Both the position numbers and the translations under genes were made by a program. A DNA stretch of 64,000 nt. It comes from Ectobius pallidus (lineage: Eukaryota > Arthropoda > Insecta > Blattodea > Ectobiidae). The notes below the pieces were generated by a model. That model saw nothing but the letters and a program-made list of their open reading frames with translations, did no database searches and had not been told where the DNA came from. Positions 39,313-50,590 of the stretch are shown here, in pieces (the stretch's first letter is position 1; each line of letters begins with the position of its first letter). Where the stretch lies: the NCBI GenBank assembly GCA_964059195.1, contig CAXKWD010000001.1, positions 119,283,751-119,347,750 of the forward strand, written 5' to 3'.

Positions 39313-40764
39313 GTGAGATACTGCAGGTACATTTTACTATTAATAATTGTGTCATACAGGGCAGCAAAAATAATTCTTACTAATGGCTTTTACAGCTGAA
39401 ACTGCAACTAAAATAGATAGAAAGAAACAGTATGCATTTTCTGTTAGTTCAAATGGATGGCACCTTGCAGTGCTCATGCAGAAACACTTAATAATTAATG
39501 CTCATATAGGTGCCAGTCCTGAGCTTGTAAATGGGATAGCCCAGTCAAATGTTACATCGGAACTTACATTAAATGGGGTATTAATGATTTTTGGAGGGGA
39601 GTTTCGGACCATTGCTGGGATCACAAATCCAGATTTGCAACCCTCAGAAACCTGTGCTCGCTGAATGGCGGTCGAAATAAACCGGTTTTTTCGGACGTTT
39701 TTCGGTTTTTCGACAATATCTCCTAAACTATGCTTTTTTTGAAAAGCATTTTCCTTAGCTTTTTTAAAGTACATTAAATTTTCTAAAACATGAAATCAAA
39801 ATCGTTTCTGTATGTTATATAGTTACCGAGATACGGCTTTTCAAAGATTGGCCTTTTTTTTCCAAAAAGTTAAGATTTTAAGTTTTCTTCGTGTTTCGAA
39901 CCGAATACCGGCAGAATGACACATCCTACAGATAAGTCAAGACAACAAAAGTTGTAGGCAATTTAATAAGCTTTAATTTGAGCTATAACTGGTTCATGTA
40001 ACTCAGATAGTCTCGTCATAAATGACAAAAACCGAAAATATGAAAGAATGCTTTTTTGGGTGAAACTTGAATAACATCGTTTCCTCCACCAACACCTTAA
40101 TTTTTTTGGTAACATGTTGGCGGATAATGTCTTATAACTGTGTATAGAAACTATTTGTGTGTATATGTGTCTATGGGAGATGGATTTTGTCACAAAAAAT
40201 ATTTAAACAGAATATTTCATAAAAATGTATTTACTTTTAAACCAACAGGCATATTTAAACCATGTGTGAGGTTCCTAGTAGGGGATGGTATGGGACCTGG
40301 GAAGTCGAGGGTGGAGTGATGTCTTCATCCTCGCTTGAAGAACTGTCATTCTGAGGTGTGGGCACATTACGGCAGAATTTTTCCCTTGCAGAAAGTGCAC
40401 AAAACTGAGCATTTCAGCCCAGTTTTGCGGCAGCTGCAGCTCCCAGCGCAGCCCATCTTGCACTTACACGAGATCAGTTCCCCGTTACTGACAAAATAGT
40501 TTCTATTATCAGTGGGATTGTTGGAGGCTATGGAGTCAATTGTTAAATTGTCAAGGAACTGGGAACAGAAGGCATGGTTAACATAGAAAACCAGACATTT
40601 GGGAAAGTTGAATTCAAACGTAAAGACAAAGTTGTTACCTTCGTTGCAAGTTGATACCTTGGCAAGCGTCAATAATTCCATACAAGTCACTAATATGAAG
40701 ATTGAAGTTGACCTTCTCACAATATTTCAGTGAGTTAGCATTACCATAAAAATCCGACGCAGAG

Positions 40765-41400
40765 TTGAAAGCCCACTGCAAGTATGAATTGCCCCCTTAC
40801 CCAATGTCTCTTTTCAACGAAGCTGGAGTGAAGAAGGGAACTAAGACAGCTCTATATTCGTGTTTCACATCCCTCACTATCAACATCTCCCAAGACGCCA
40901 ATACTCACTTCGTGCTCGATGGTGGCTACTTGCTCCACAAATGTGTGTGGCATCAAAACACATCAGTGAAGACCATCATTGATGGCTACATTCATTTTGT
41001 GAAAAAACCATTTTGGAACAGATGTAATCCACTGTCTTCGATGGATATCCGGAGGACGCCTCTCAAAAAAGTACCAAAAGTGCCGAAGGTCTCAGATGAT
41101 ACTCCGCCCTCAACTGCAGTGACATTGTCCTATCAGCTTCAACTACCATCAACATCACACAAGAGAAGTTCTTATCGAACGACACTAAGAAGCATAGGCT
41201 GATAGAGCTACTGAAAACTAGATTTGAGCAGCATGGTGTTGAGGTGACAAAAGACGACACTGACGCTGACATTCTTAGAGCTGCCATCACCAAAGCTGAC
41301 TCTTCTGAGAAGGTTGTAATCATCGTGGAAGATGTGAACCGGCTTGTGTTATTAGTTGGTTTGAGTTCCAAAAAATACATCTACTTTCAGAAGAGGTGAG
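40765..41400 (+). pseudogene. PIN-like nuclease part of a TE protein, frameshifted
   Basis: Two overlapping frames give SLFNEAGVKKGTKTALYSCF with LLHKCVWHQNTSVKTIIDGY, and then INITQEKFLSNDTKKHRLIE with DDTDADILRAAITKA and VVIIVEDVNRLVLLVGL. The set (TIIDGY, a QEKFLSN-x-x-NK-like block, a DADILI-like block, EDVDLLVLL-like) is the layout of uncharacterised PIN/exonuclease-fold proteins spread by transposons in arthropods and cnidarians. Acidic residues expected of such nucleases are visible, but shifts and a central deletion show it is broken. Confidence 0.6.
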
Positions 41401-41419
41401 CCAGACGTCCAATATTCAT

Positions 41420-42060
41420 CTACATCGTTCACCACCGGAAATTCTTATTACTCTCCCGGGCCCCTTTCAAGCAGGGGAAAACCAAATTTGTCAAACCTTC
41501 CTCAAGACCCCAGCACTATTCAAGCAAGCAGAAGTCTTCCTCCACCCAGATGTGAGTCACGATGAAATAGCTGCAGCTGAGGAGAAGTATTTCGTCGCAG
41601 TTTATGAAGGAGTGACTGACACCACCCTCAACGACCTGTCAGCCAAAGTCAACCTCGTCCGTTTGTCACCAACCACAGATGCTGCAAAATATCATGCTTA
41701 TTGTATGTATCACCAGGTATGTCCATATACATTTCCTATCATTATGTTCTTAAATTTCGTTGTTCACTTATACACTTTTATTACACCGTGTGTATGCTTT
41801 GAAATATTATAGAATAACTAATTTTCATTCTACTTTTTCGCAGGTACAAAAGCGGTTGGGGTGGAAAAAAACTCACGGATTGGGGTGGAAGTTGGACGAG
41901 TTGGGCTTACTCCAATTGCAATGGAAGTTAAACCAGTCCCTCAAACCCTTCTGCAACTGATCTCGTGCAAGTGCAAGATGGGCTGCGCTGTGGGCTGCAG
42001 CTGCCGCAAAACTGAGCTGAAATGCAATGTGCCCACACCCCAGAATGACAGTTCTTCAAG
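41420..42060 (+). pseudogene. C-terminal part of the same TE protein with Cys-rich motif
   Basis: The frame gives FKQAEVFLHPDVSHDEIAAA, then EEKYFVAVYEGV, LSPTTDAAKYHAYCMYHQV and, after a shift, LISCKCKMGCAVGCSCRK. The CKCKxGCxxxCxCRKxxLxC module ends this protein family, and H/D-rich turns precede it. The inverted copy in the left arm (40367-40480, minus) has the fuller LKCSVLCTFCKG ending. The separation from the N-terminal part is shorter than expected, so a middle portion is missing. Confidence 0.6.
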
Positions 42061-42861
42061 TGAAGATGAATACATCACCCCACCCTCGACTTCCCATACC
42101 ATCCCATACCAGGAACCTCACACATGGTTTAAATATGCCTGTTGGTTTAAAGTAAATACATTTTTTATTAAATATTCTGCTTAAATATTTTTTTCTGGCA
42201 AAATCCATTTCCCGTAGGCACATATACACACAAATAGTTTCTATACACAGTTATAAGACATTATCCGCCAACATGTTACAAAAAAATTAAGTTGTTGGTG
42301 GAGGAAACGATGTTATTCAACTTTCACCCAAAAAAGCATTTTTTCATATTTTCGGTTTTTATCATTTATGACGAGACTATCTGAGCCACAAGAACGATCT
42401 ATAGCTCACATTAAAGCTTATTAAATTGCCTACAACTTTTGTTCTTTTGACTTTTCTGTAGGACGTGTTATTTTCTCGGTATTCAGTTCGAAACACGAAG
42501 AAAACTTAAAATTTTAACTTTCTGGAAAAAAAGGCTAATCTTTGAAAAGCCATATCTCGGTAACTATATAACTTACAAAAACGATTTTGATCTCATATTT
42601 TAGGAAATTTAATTTACTTTTAAAAAGATAAGAAATAATATTTTCAACAAACGCATAGTTTAGGAGATATTGTCGAAAAACCGAAATAAGCCCGAAAAAA
42701 CCGGTTTAATTCGACCGCCATTCAGCGAGCACAGGTTTCTGAGGGTTGCAAATTTGGATTTATGATCCCAGTAATGGTCCGAAACTCCCCTCCAAAAATC
42801 ATTAATACCCCATTTAATGTAAGTTCACGCATTTTTTTTGTAACATTTGACTGGGCTAGGA

Positions 42862-44588
42862 AGGAAATGTTGGTTTGCAGTTTGGAAAGCATGTAGACAC
42901 CCCTTAATTCGAGAACATTGTAGCTTATGTAACTCAACATATACAGTAAGCGGACTTAGTAATGTGCACATGATTTATGATTATTTTACAAGGTCTGCCT
43001 AGCTTTTCCCCTATTCGCTTGGAATGTACAGTAGGAAGTATTGCATGCTAAATACCCCTTCCTACCAATTCAATTGTATGACTCATCTTTTGGTACTACC
43101 TGCGGTCAATTTCTTGGGTGCTGGTTTTACGGGGAAGCGAGGGTCGGGGGAAGAAAACATAGCTAGCTCGCCAGTCTTTCTGCAGTATTGTCAACCAAAG
43201 AAATCACATTTCAGCAGAATTGCACGTATGGTAAGCGCACATCAATAGCTTAAGTGTGAGGTATGTGGACAAACAATAAATTGGATGCCAAATTGGATAA
43301 ATACTTAAGATTAATCATCCTCGCTATTTTATGTAGTGACATTTAATATACAACGATTTTAATACAGTCCAATAATATAATGTGGTGATGGTATTGCGTA
43401 ACAATTAATTACACGTCATAAGGGTTTGGTTATCAAATAAGTCATTTTCCTATGGGAATAGAATATTATATAATATAGGCTCAATATCTTTACACTGGGT
43501 GACTAGTTTTAAGTATAGAAGAGTCTTAGCAGAACATGCTTCACCATTTCGTGTTGTAAAACGTAAGAGAGGTAAGGCATCTAAAAGTGGAGAAAACTGT
43601 AGGCCTAATTTTAAACGTATTTAATATGTTTTGTGAAAAGTTCACTCAACATTCAGTCCACGGATTTGACATCAGAGTTCACGGGAGTGTCAGAAATTAG
43701 CACATATAGAATTCTTGAAGAGGTGAGGAGTAGTGTCGGATGTACAATGACATGTTTGTGAAATCAGCAATTCGCAAAATTGTATTTTTTCCATGCGTCA
43801 GAAAAGATAATCTCAATAAATAAATAAGGATCCTGAGGCAGAATGAAAGCTTAGTATTGAAGCCACCAGAGTCAGGGTGTAGGGCCTATAGTGTACTTCG
43901 TGTTTCAATGTTGTCAGTTGAACGAAACCTACCGAATGAGGACTAGGGAGCCAGCGCCCAAGAAATTGCATGTGGGTAGTACACATTACCCCTCCCCTTC
44001 CAAGCCATCATTACACAATCAGAAAATGGCAGTATACTGACAGGCATGCACATTACTAAACCCACTGACAATACACTTGGGCTTAAGAACCCAAACATTT
44101 CAGACTTTGTTCTGATCTCATGACAGGCCAGTAAGAGTGAAGTTTTCTCCACTTTTAACAGGTGAATGATTGAAATTTACTTACTCTGACCTTCAGAATA
44201 GAAAGAAAATAAACCTGAATGAATCAATGTTGAGAGGGGTGTAAAAATAATAATTACATAAATAAATAAGAACCTCAAAAGGTAACAGGCAAAACTCAAT
44301 GTTTTTCTGACAATCGGCTAAAGCTTAATACCTCTGATACAAGTTATGCCAAGCAGTACCGTACTGTAAGAGTCTGTTTTCATGAATTTAATATTGTATT
44401 TCTTTATTTCCATGATGTTGAGAATGAACAAACTTGATAACAAGAAGACATCATGTCTGTTATCAATTTTCTATTACACACACCAATACTTCAAAGCATC
44501 ACAATGGAGATCAGCAGAGGAAGTGTATGGCTACTTCAAAGAATTCATACTTCTCAATACAGTAATGGTAGGTCTTAATATCCAAATG
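42862..44588. other. Intron stretch without recognised features
   Basis: A GC-richer patch at about 43100-43260 looks repeat-like (ACGGGGAAGCGAGGGTCGGG). A frame with SQWRSAEEVYGYFKEFILLN at about 44490-44570 ends at a good donor (ATG/GTAGGT). It could be an extra exon of the host gene, but no matching acceptor was found. Confidence 0.3.
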
Positions 44589-44596
44589 TCCTAGGT

Positions 44597-45095
44597 TAGA
44601 GTATCCATTCGTCCTGCTTTTCCTGTGATGGGCTCTTTTTTTTTTTTTTTTTTTTTTGCAAAAGTCCCGCTGTCCCTAAAGTTTTATTGGGAACATCCGA
44701 TTATCCCACTTTTTTGTGATTCCAATTGGCCAGTGTACATTTTACGGTACATAATGAAAGTTGCAAGAATGAAGGCTTTGCTTATTGTCAAAACACACGT
44801 ATTGTATCATGTGATAACTTTTATGAGTATCAAAAGGAAATGTGCTTACTGACAAAATACCTCATAAAAGTTAAAAGTACATTGACAATGAGGCATCTAC
44901 TTCTGCAGAAGAAATTTTAAAACATAATTTAGTCATTTGGGATAATTATTTGTGTGCATGAAGGTAAATTGTAAATGAATGTTCACTAAATTTGTTGTAT
45001 GAAAATGTTGTCCCCTTTTTTCTTTAATTGTCCCAGGTTTTTCCCATTTCTTTTTAAATGTTCCTTTTTTATATAAATATTATATAGACACCCTA
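44597..45095. mobile_element. hAT-type MITE, TAG(A/G)GT(A/G)TC ends
   Basis: The left end TAGAGTATCCATTCGTCC and the inverted right end TAGGGTGTC are similar. TCCTAGGT (44589-44596) and GCCTAGGT (45096-45103) match at 7 of 8 positions. A 22-base T run lies near the left end. Confidence 0.65.
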
Positions 45096-45135
45096 GCCTA
45101 GGTCACTGCAGATGAATTACAAACACGCTACAAAT

Positions 45136-45612
45136 ACCATATTCACTCAAATCTAATGTGTCATCAAATCTAATGAGTACCCCAATTTTGAAACTTTAAA
45201 TTGTAAGGAAAGAGTAGTGCACATCAGTGGTAGGATATTTTATCTTATTATTTTATTTTATACTACAATGTAAATGCCAATGAACAAAGGTCGGTATAAC
45301 AGTTTAGAGGGTAGTGAAGGGAACCATGTGACAATAGACACCTCTACATTAAACCCCACTGCCTTTAAACACACTTGATGTTGAGCTTGAGTATCAGAAT
45401 GTTATGTTAACTTCAGCCTGTCTTTGTGCATACCGGTAATACGGCAAAGATAAATATAACAAAGTCGAGAATTACAGCAATGCATTGTTTCCTAAGTGAT
45501 AAAAGTTACTGCCGAACTACGGAACGAATTTGCACTTGAATCTAATGTGCAGCCTAATTTTGAATGCTATAAATGGACAAAAAAGCATGCATTAGATTCA
45601 AGTAAATACGGT
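45136..45612. mobile_element. TIR element with CTCAAATCTAATG-type ends
   Basis: The left end TACCATATTCACTCAAATCT and the inverted right end TACCGTATTTACTTGAATCT are clear imperfect terminal repeats. Internal copies of AAATCTAATG occur near both ends. No target duplication or coding sequence was identified. Confidence 0.6.
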
Positions 45613-45884
45613 ACTTGCATAATGGTCTAACTTCAGACAGGTTTATGGTACTACTTTTATTGAGTACTGCTAATACATAATTGGAAGTCTGCAGGCTAGG
45701 GATGGCTCATAAGCATGCCAATTGGACTATGATCTATTGTGCAACTCCAGGGTATATATGATAAATTACCTAGGACCCACTGACCGTCCCATGGTCCACT
45801 GGAGTTAAGTTCAAGGCTTGCAAATACGATCGTTAAGCTTAAGAATAATTAAACTGACTATTGTATTCTATGATCACCTGCATG

Positions 45885-46150
45885 TTCTTGTGGTTAGCTT
45901 AGCTGGCAATGGATTCAGAGCCTAAGGTTTAATCCTGGTACCTCCTTGGATTATTTTGAGATAGGGAGGTCGAGAATGGGGTGCTCTCAGCCTTGTGATT
46001 CAAATTGAGGAGCTACTTGATTAAGAAGTAGCAGCTTCAGTCATGAAAGCTATAATTAACAGCTGTGGGTGTTGCACACCACATGCCCTCCAATCCTGCC
46101 ATCTGCCTATGGTAGATGACATAGTGGTCGGATGGTAAGGCTTGTCCCTT
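45885..46150 (+). repeat. SINE family 2, plus orientation
   Basis: The head TGTGGTTAGCTTAGCTGGCA and a B-box-like AAGGTTTAATCCTGG are followed by the body with GGGTGCTCTCAGCCTTGTGA and GGAGCTACTTGATTAAGAAG. These match, in the other orientation, the copies at 38.6 and 56.9 kb. Confidence 0.6.
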
Positions 46151-46351
46151 CAGGAGTGCAGCACCACAGAGAAAAAAATAGTAAAGTAATAAATTATCAA
46201 ACTTTATTTACTCCTTCTGCTAACCCTATTTATATTGTGACCAGAATTACTGACATAATCAACAAAACTTTAGTTTTTAGTTTCAGTTTTGTTATAGAAA
46301 TAATAACTGTTTATGAAAACCTGACATGTCTGTCTGTCTTTCTTTATACAG

Positions 46352-46666
46352 AGACCTCCAAAGAGTATAGACATATTAGATCCAGAAGAATGCCGATCAG
46401 CACTAATGCATTTCTGCATAATATACTTACGTTACATGCCCCTGCTTCAACTTCTAGAACAGCCAAGCTACCAGTTTGTTATCAACTGGGAACCTGAACC
46501 AGAACTTGAACCTGTGCCAGAACCACCACCTAAAGAAGAGTCCAAAGGGAAAGATAAAAAATCTAAGAAAGGAGAAAAGGATGTTAAATCTAAAAAGGAA
46601 GAACTAAAAGGAAATGGTAAAGGTAAAAAGGACAAAGGAAAGGGTGGCAAGAAAGGCAAAAAATGA
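46352..46666 (+). CDS. Unknown gene, last exon with Lys/Gly-rich tail
   Basis: The acceptor CTTTATACAG precedes the exon, which encodes 104 residues and a TGA. It begins RPPKSIDILDPEECRSALMH, continues with a helical segment (YLRYMPLLQLLEQPSYQFV), an acidic-proline stretch (WEPEPELEPVPEPPP) and a highly basic tail of KGK, KDKK and KGKK repeats. Phase 0 at its start fits exon 2 ending at 39312. An AATAAA lies at 46831-46836. The 7-kb intron before it is filled with TEs. The protein family is not recognised; such KKDKK/KGKK tails occur in several cilium-associated proteins but are not diagnostic. Confidence 0.7.
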   Translation, partial: RPPKSIDILDPEECRSALMHFCIIYLRYMPLLQLLEQPSYQFVINWEPEPELEPVPEPPPKEESKGKDKKSKKGEKDVKSKKEELKGNGKGKKDKGKGGKKGKK

Positions 46667-46830
46667 ATTAAAGAAATTTGTAAATGACCTAAAACAATAG
46701 CAGTAAAGAATAGGTAATGAAGGAAAAAGGATCTGGAAGTTGTAGACCGAAAGCAACACAGTGACTGAGAGGTAATTCTACAAAAAGTGAAGTTCTTGTT
46801 TCAAGGAGGATTGTGTAGTCTTGACAGCAA

Positions 46831-46836
46831 AATAAA
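46831..46836 (+). terminator. Candidate polyadenylation signal
   Basis: AATAAA lies 165 bases after the stop codon of the lysine-rich gene. Confidence 0.5.
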
Positions 46837-47533
46837 ACTTTAGTTAATAACTCAGTTTATTGTAATGTTCTGCATAATTATTGTTCCCATAATATAAATT
46901 CATTGTGAGTCTGAATTATTAATTTTTAACTATAATTAATAATTGGAGGTATAAAAGTACAATAAAATAATTTAATATTGCCAGTTAGTAATACAATTTT
47001 GTATTTATTTAACACTTTCACTACCCATTATCTGCCAGCTCTTTAAATGCTCCAGCTCAGGGATCTTTAAATGGTAATTTTAAAATCTACTAAACTTCCT
47101 TTACAATAAATTTAGTTATTCTGAAAAAGATTTCACTCTACAACAACACTACAAAAACAATTGTTTGTTAAGCCACTGCAGACAAAATCACCACTAGACC
47201 TAGGCCTAATGCTGCCATTTTGACAAACTGATCGAAATGACAAAGTAATCTTAAAAATCACAATGCATTCATGAGTTCTCAGGGGGCAATGACGTAATTG
47301 TTTGGGTTTTTGTAAATCCAGAAATTGTATTCAACCACCGATTATTATTATCAGTCTCTCCTGATGTAAGTTGATAACTATATGGGGATAACATAAACTC
47401 GAAGCTGGATTAGTAAAATCTTACAAAATGTTAGCAATTTGGCATAGTTTTATGTCTCCTGTTTTGTTTGTTGGTCCCAATAATTTAATAATAATTTTTT
47501 AATTTTTGGACCATTATTTTCTGGATTTCCATA
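46837..47533. other. Intergenic stretch, nothing recognised
   Basis: The stretch is AT-rich sequence between the end of the lysine-rich gene and a Penelope-like palindrome. No coding signal was seen. Confidence 0.4.
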
Positions 47534-47807
47534 ATAAGATATAAAACGATTGGCCCAAACTTTCCACTAAAAGTTCAATTAAAACTATAGGTAATGTATG
47601 TATATTGCAACACTTTTTGTAGTTAGTAGACTTGAAAAAGGCCTGGTGGGCAGGCTGAAACGTCGTACAGTGCAGTGTAAGGTTTTTAACCGATTTGATT
47701 TACGTTTTTAACCATTAACTACAAAATGTGTTGCAATATACATACATTACCTATAGTTTTAATTGAACTTTTAGTGGAAAGTTTGGGCCAATCTTTTTAT
47801 ATCTTAT
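47534..47807. mobile_element. Palindromic Penelope-like terminal element
   Basis: The arms 47534-about 47627 and about 47713-47807 are near-perfect inverse copies (TTGGCCCAAACTTTCCACT on one side, AGTGGAAAGTTTGGGCCAA on the other). The centre holds the hammerhead-like hairpin. A relative of one half is at 9798-9941. It appears to be two terminal repeats joined head to head with no coding interior. Confidence 0.75.
47631..47667 (+). ncRNA. Hammerhead-like hairpin, second copy
   Basis: The sequence reads TTGAAAA, then a hairpin (GGCCT, loop GGTGGGC, AGGCT), then GAAACGTCGT. Compared with 2159-2194 both stem strands changed together (CTC/GAG versus CCT/AGG) while the flanking GAAACGTCGT stayed the same. 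The first core box is altered here, so this copy is probably inactive. Confidence 0.35.
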
Positions 47808-48519
47808 TATAATAATAATTTGTTAACCAATTTCTAGTCTGACCAGGTCTATATATCCGAGCAGGAAATTCTCCCCAGCACACAGTATGTATTAGATTAT
47901 ATCTTTTTCTTTTTTGTTCAGATTACTCTTGCTACATGGATTTACCATATTATCATATTTCAATGTTCAGATTGTTGAAATGAACAAAATCTTAGAATCC
48001 CTTGAACACTTCGTGCAACAAACCTGAGAACTAAGCTAGCACAACCTATTTTGAAAAATATTCTAGACTACACAACAACATGACTTTCTTATTTAAAAAA
48101 ATTGGTATGAAAAAAGTTCTAATGATTAACCAAATAGGGAGATTCTATACTTGTGCGTAAAACAGCAGACATTTGAATTCACAAAACCTTCAAAATATAA
48201 AGCACTCCATGATGAAGCAATTCAATATTTGTCTTCGTTTCGCTATTTGAATAACATATGTAACAATATATTATTATTATAGTCAATAAACAAGTTTTTA
48301 ATAAATAAAAAATAAACTGCCATGAAATAAAAGTACAAACAAACAAAAAATATTGAAAACAGGTAAAAACTCACAATAAAAAACAAATAAGTTAACAAGT
48401 AACGGTTTACGTTCATAAATAAATCTTGAACATGTCAGCAGACATTCATTATTTAATTTAGTAAGCGACTTATGTAATTAAAATATGATGACATATTTAA
48501 CAAAGTTCACCAGTATTAT
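47808..48519. other. AT-rich stretch, nothing recognised
   Basis: No element ends or coding frames could be supported. Confidence 0.4.
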
Positions 48520-48527
48520 GTAATGAC

Positions 48528-49226
48528 CAGGGTGACCAGAAGTCCCAGTTCTACCAGAAATGTCCCTACTTTGAGGATACTGTCCCAGTCCCAAGAAAGT
48601 ATCTTGGGACAAAAATATACTTCATTTTGCCAAATAGTAGCTCTACATGGAAAAAGTGTGACAATATTGTTTTCCAGAGATACTTGATTGCCATGGAGTA
48701 AGTTGCCAACTGGCTGGAAGTAATATGAGAATTTATTTAACAAATTTGTCCATTTAAAAATGTCGTACATAAGAACATTCAGAACTGGAATGAAAGGAAA
48801 CTTTCTAATTCTCAGTGTTCGGGTATCAATATTCCAGCAAAATAAGCCATCACACATCAATGTTCACAACATCTCCAAAATACTAGTGTGTGTGTTGTGT
48901 GTTTCTGGAACAACTACACTTGTTCAGGCATCTATAGCCTTATAATTACGTACTGGAAGAGACATTTAGGACTATTTCATGAAAAATCATAAGCTTTTAA
49001 AGCAAATTCAAAGTTATGAAAAGTAGAAAAAAGAGTAATGAATTTACTATGAGTAATTAATATCTACATTTGATCTCCAAGTGCTTTATTATTAGTCTAA
49101 TAATATTGTAACAATTTCAATGTTTTATCCACAATTAATGATATGGTGAAATAAGTAATGCATTGGAAAAGTTTTATTTTTCGCTAAGGTGTCCCGGTCT
49201 TTTTATTTTAGAACGTGGTCACCCTG
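48528..49226. mobile_element. hAT-type MITE, CAGGGTGACCA ends
   Basis: The 699-bp element has inverted ends CAGGGTGACCA and TGGTCACCCTG. The flanks GTAATGAC (48520-48527) and GTATTGAT (49227-49234) match at 6 of 8 positions, indicating an older insertion. No transposase frame is left. Confidence 0.7.
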
Positions 49227-49234
49227 GTATTGAT

Positions 49235-50576
49235 AACACTGAAGAATACATTATTATTTGGACTAGAACGACCTAAAAACCTCCATGATCAAAGTTTATT
49301 ATGGTCACGTGATTATGTACTGGTTGGTTTTAAAAAACATAAATGTTTGGTTTATCATGATTAATTGTCATTAAGAACGATGCTCTTCATTATAATTAAC
49401 TGAATACCAGTACCAGGAACAAGAGTTTATTGAATATTAGGAAATGCAATTAATAAACTGATTGTTACTATCAAAAGTCAGCCCACACTTATAAATACGA
49501 ATATTTAATTATAAATTATCATATGAATTTTATTAAAGAATAGTGCATAAAATATTATAAATTAATGAATAAATAAATAATAAAAATAAATACTGATAAC
49601 ATTAGTAAATATTATTAGGTATAAACAGTAAAGTAGTTATTATCAAAATCAAACCATGCTCATAAATAAGAATATAAAACAATGTAATAAAGTTATAACT
49701 TTAAATAAGCATTTAGAAATCACCACAACACAGAAAATATTAATAGGTCCCATAGAAGTCTTAATTGTATTATGAATTTGTAAGATTGGTCCCTGTAGAG
49801 CAATTCTGTTATCAATACAATACTATGGAATGCCATTTTTATAGCTTTATAGAATGTCTGTTGTAATTTTGTAAATGAATATCTATTCTTATGGACAGCA
49901 ACGTGTATCCTGATGCTAGAAAAGAAATGATTACCGGTATTGTAAATTCTAGAATGGCTTTCACATCTACATAAAAATTGCTAAAATACAACAGTAATAT
50001 TATAAACAGTAAACTCAACTATACATTTCTATGATCCTGGCAATTAAACTAATGATGCCACTTTTTTTAAATTTTGGCTTGTCAAGTTGTATGGTTAGGA
50101 GGAGGATCATAATTGGACCATATTGCTGTAAGTGTTATCAAAAGTTCTTTTATCCTTTCAATGTTAACATTCAAATGCCCGTTCATTGCACAGTTGCAAT
50201 TTCTCTTGCATACATGTGCAGAAATATAATGTTTGAGCATGACTTCTTGTATATATATTCATGGGAGCACCTTTGAATTCCAATACCTGTAACTTCTTGC
50301 TTCATAAGCTTCTGGAATTTTTTTAACTTAACCTAGAAAAAATGAAGTATTCCTCATTCCCAACAATTTATAAAAGAAAGTAATCAATATGCCATAATCC
50401 ACCCTATGCTGCCAACATCCTTAAGAATTCGGCACCTTAAATTATTATAGCTTGTGCCTAGTTTACATTCTTAGCTCAAAAGACTTGATTTTTTCAGTTC
50501 ACATTGAGTTGAGACTGCAAGACTTCATTACATTTATATTAGTAATAAATATTTGATTTTTAAATTAATATAGACT
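49235..50576. other. AT-rich intergenic stretch
   Basis: No exon, element boundary or RNA gene could be supported in this stretch. Confidence 0.4.
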
Positions 50577-50590
50577 AAAATAAAGAGATA

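Larger units (their letters stand above)
39537..42858 (+). mobile_element. 3.3-kb element with ~0.9-kb inverted ends carrying a PIN-like/Cys-rich TE gene
   Basis: The left arm (39537-about 40480) is a diverged reverse complement of the right arm (about 41957-42858). Both outer ends read TAGCCCAGTCAAATGTTAC. GGA lies on each side, a possible 3-bp duplication. The centre and right arm encode, on the plus strand, pieces of a TE-borne protein; the left arm holds an inverted copy of its 3' end. The element sits in the intron between exons 2 and 3 of the host gene. Class is uncertain. Confidence 0.75.

Noticed and set aside
40367..40720. Secreted Cys-rich protein on the minus strand
   Set aside because: The Cys-rich part is the inverted copy of the transposon gene's 3' end; the apparent N-terminal hydrophobic stretch is antisense to unrelated sequence.
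44637..44658. Poly-T as a retrogene tail
   Set aside because: It lies inside a hAT-type MITE and no processed gene copy adjoins it.
46468..46659. Minus-strand Pro/Phe/Ser-rich frame
   Set aside because: It is the reverse-strand shadow of the Lys/Gly-rich tail of the plus-strand exon.
48516..48860. 114-aa minus-strand frame
   Set aside because: It begins and lies in a hAT MITE and includes its terminal repeat; no transposase motif.
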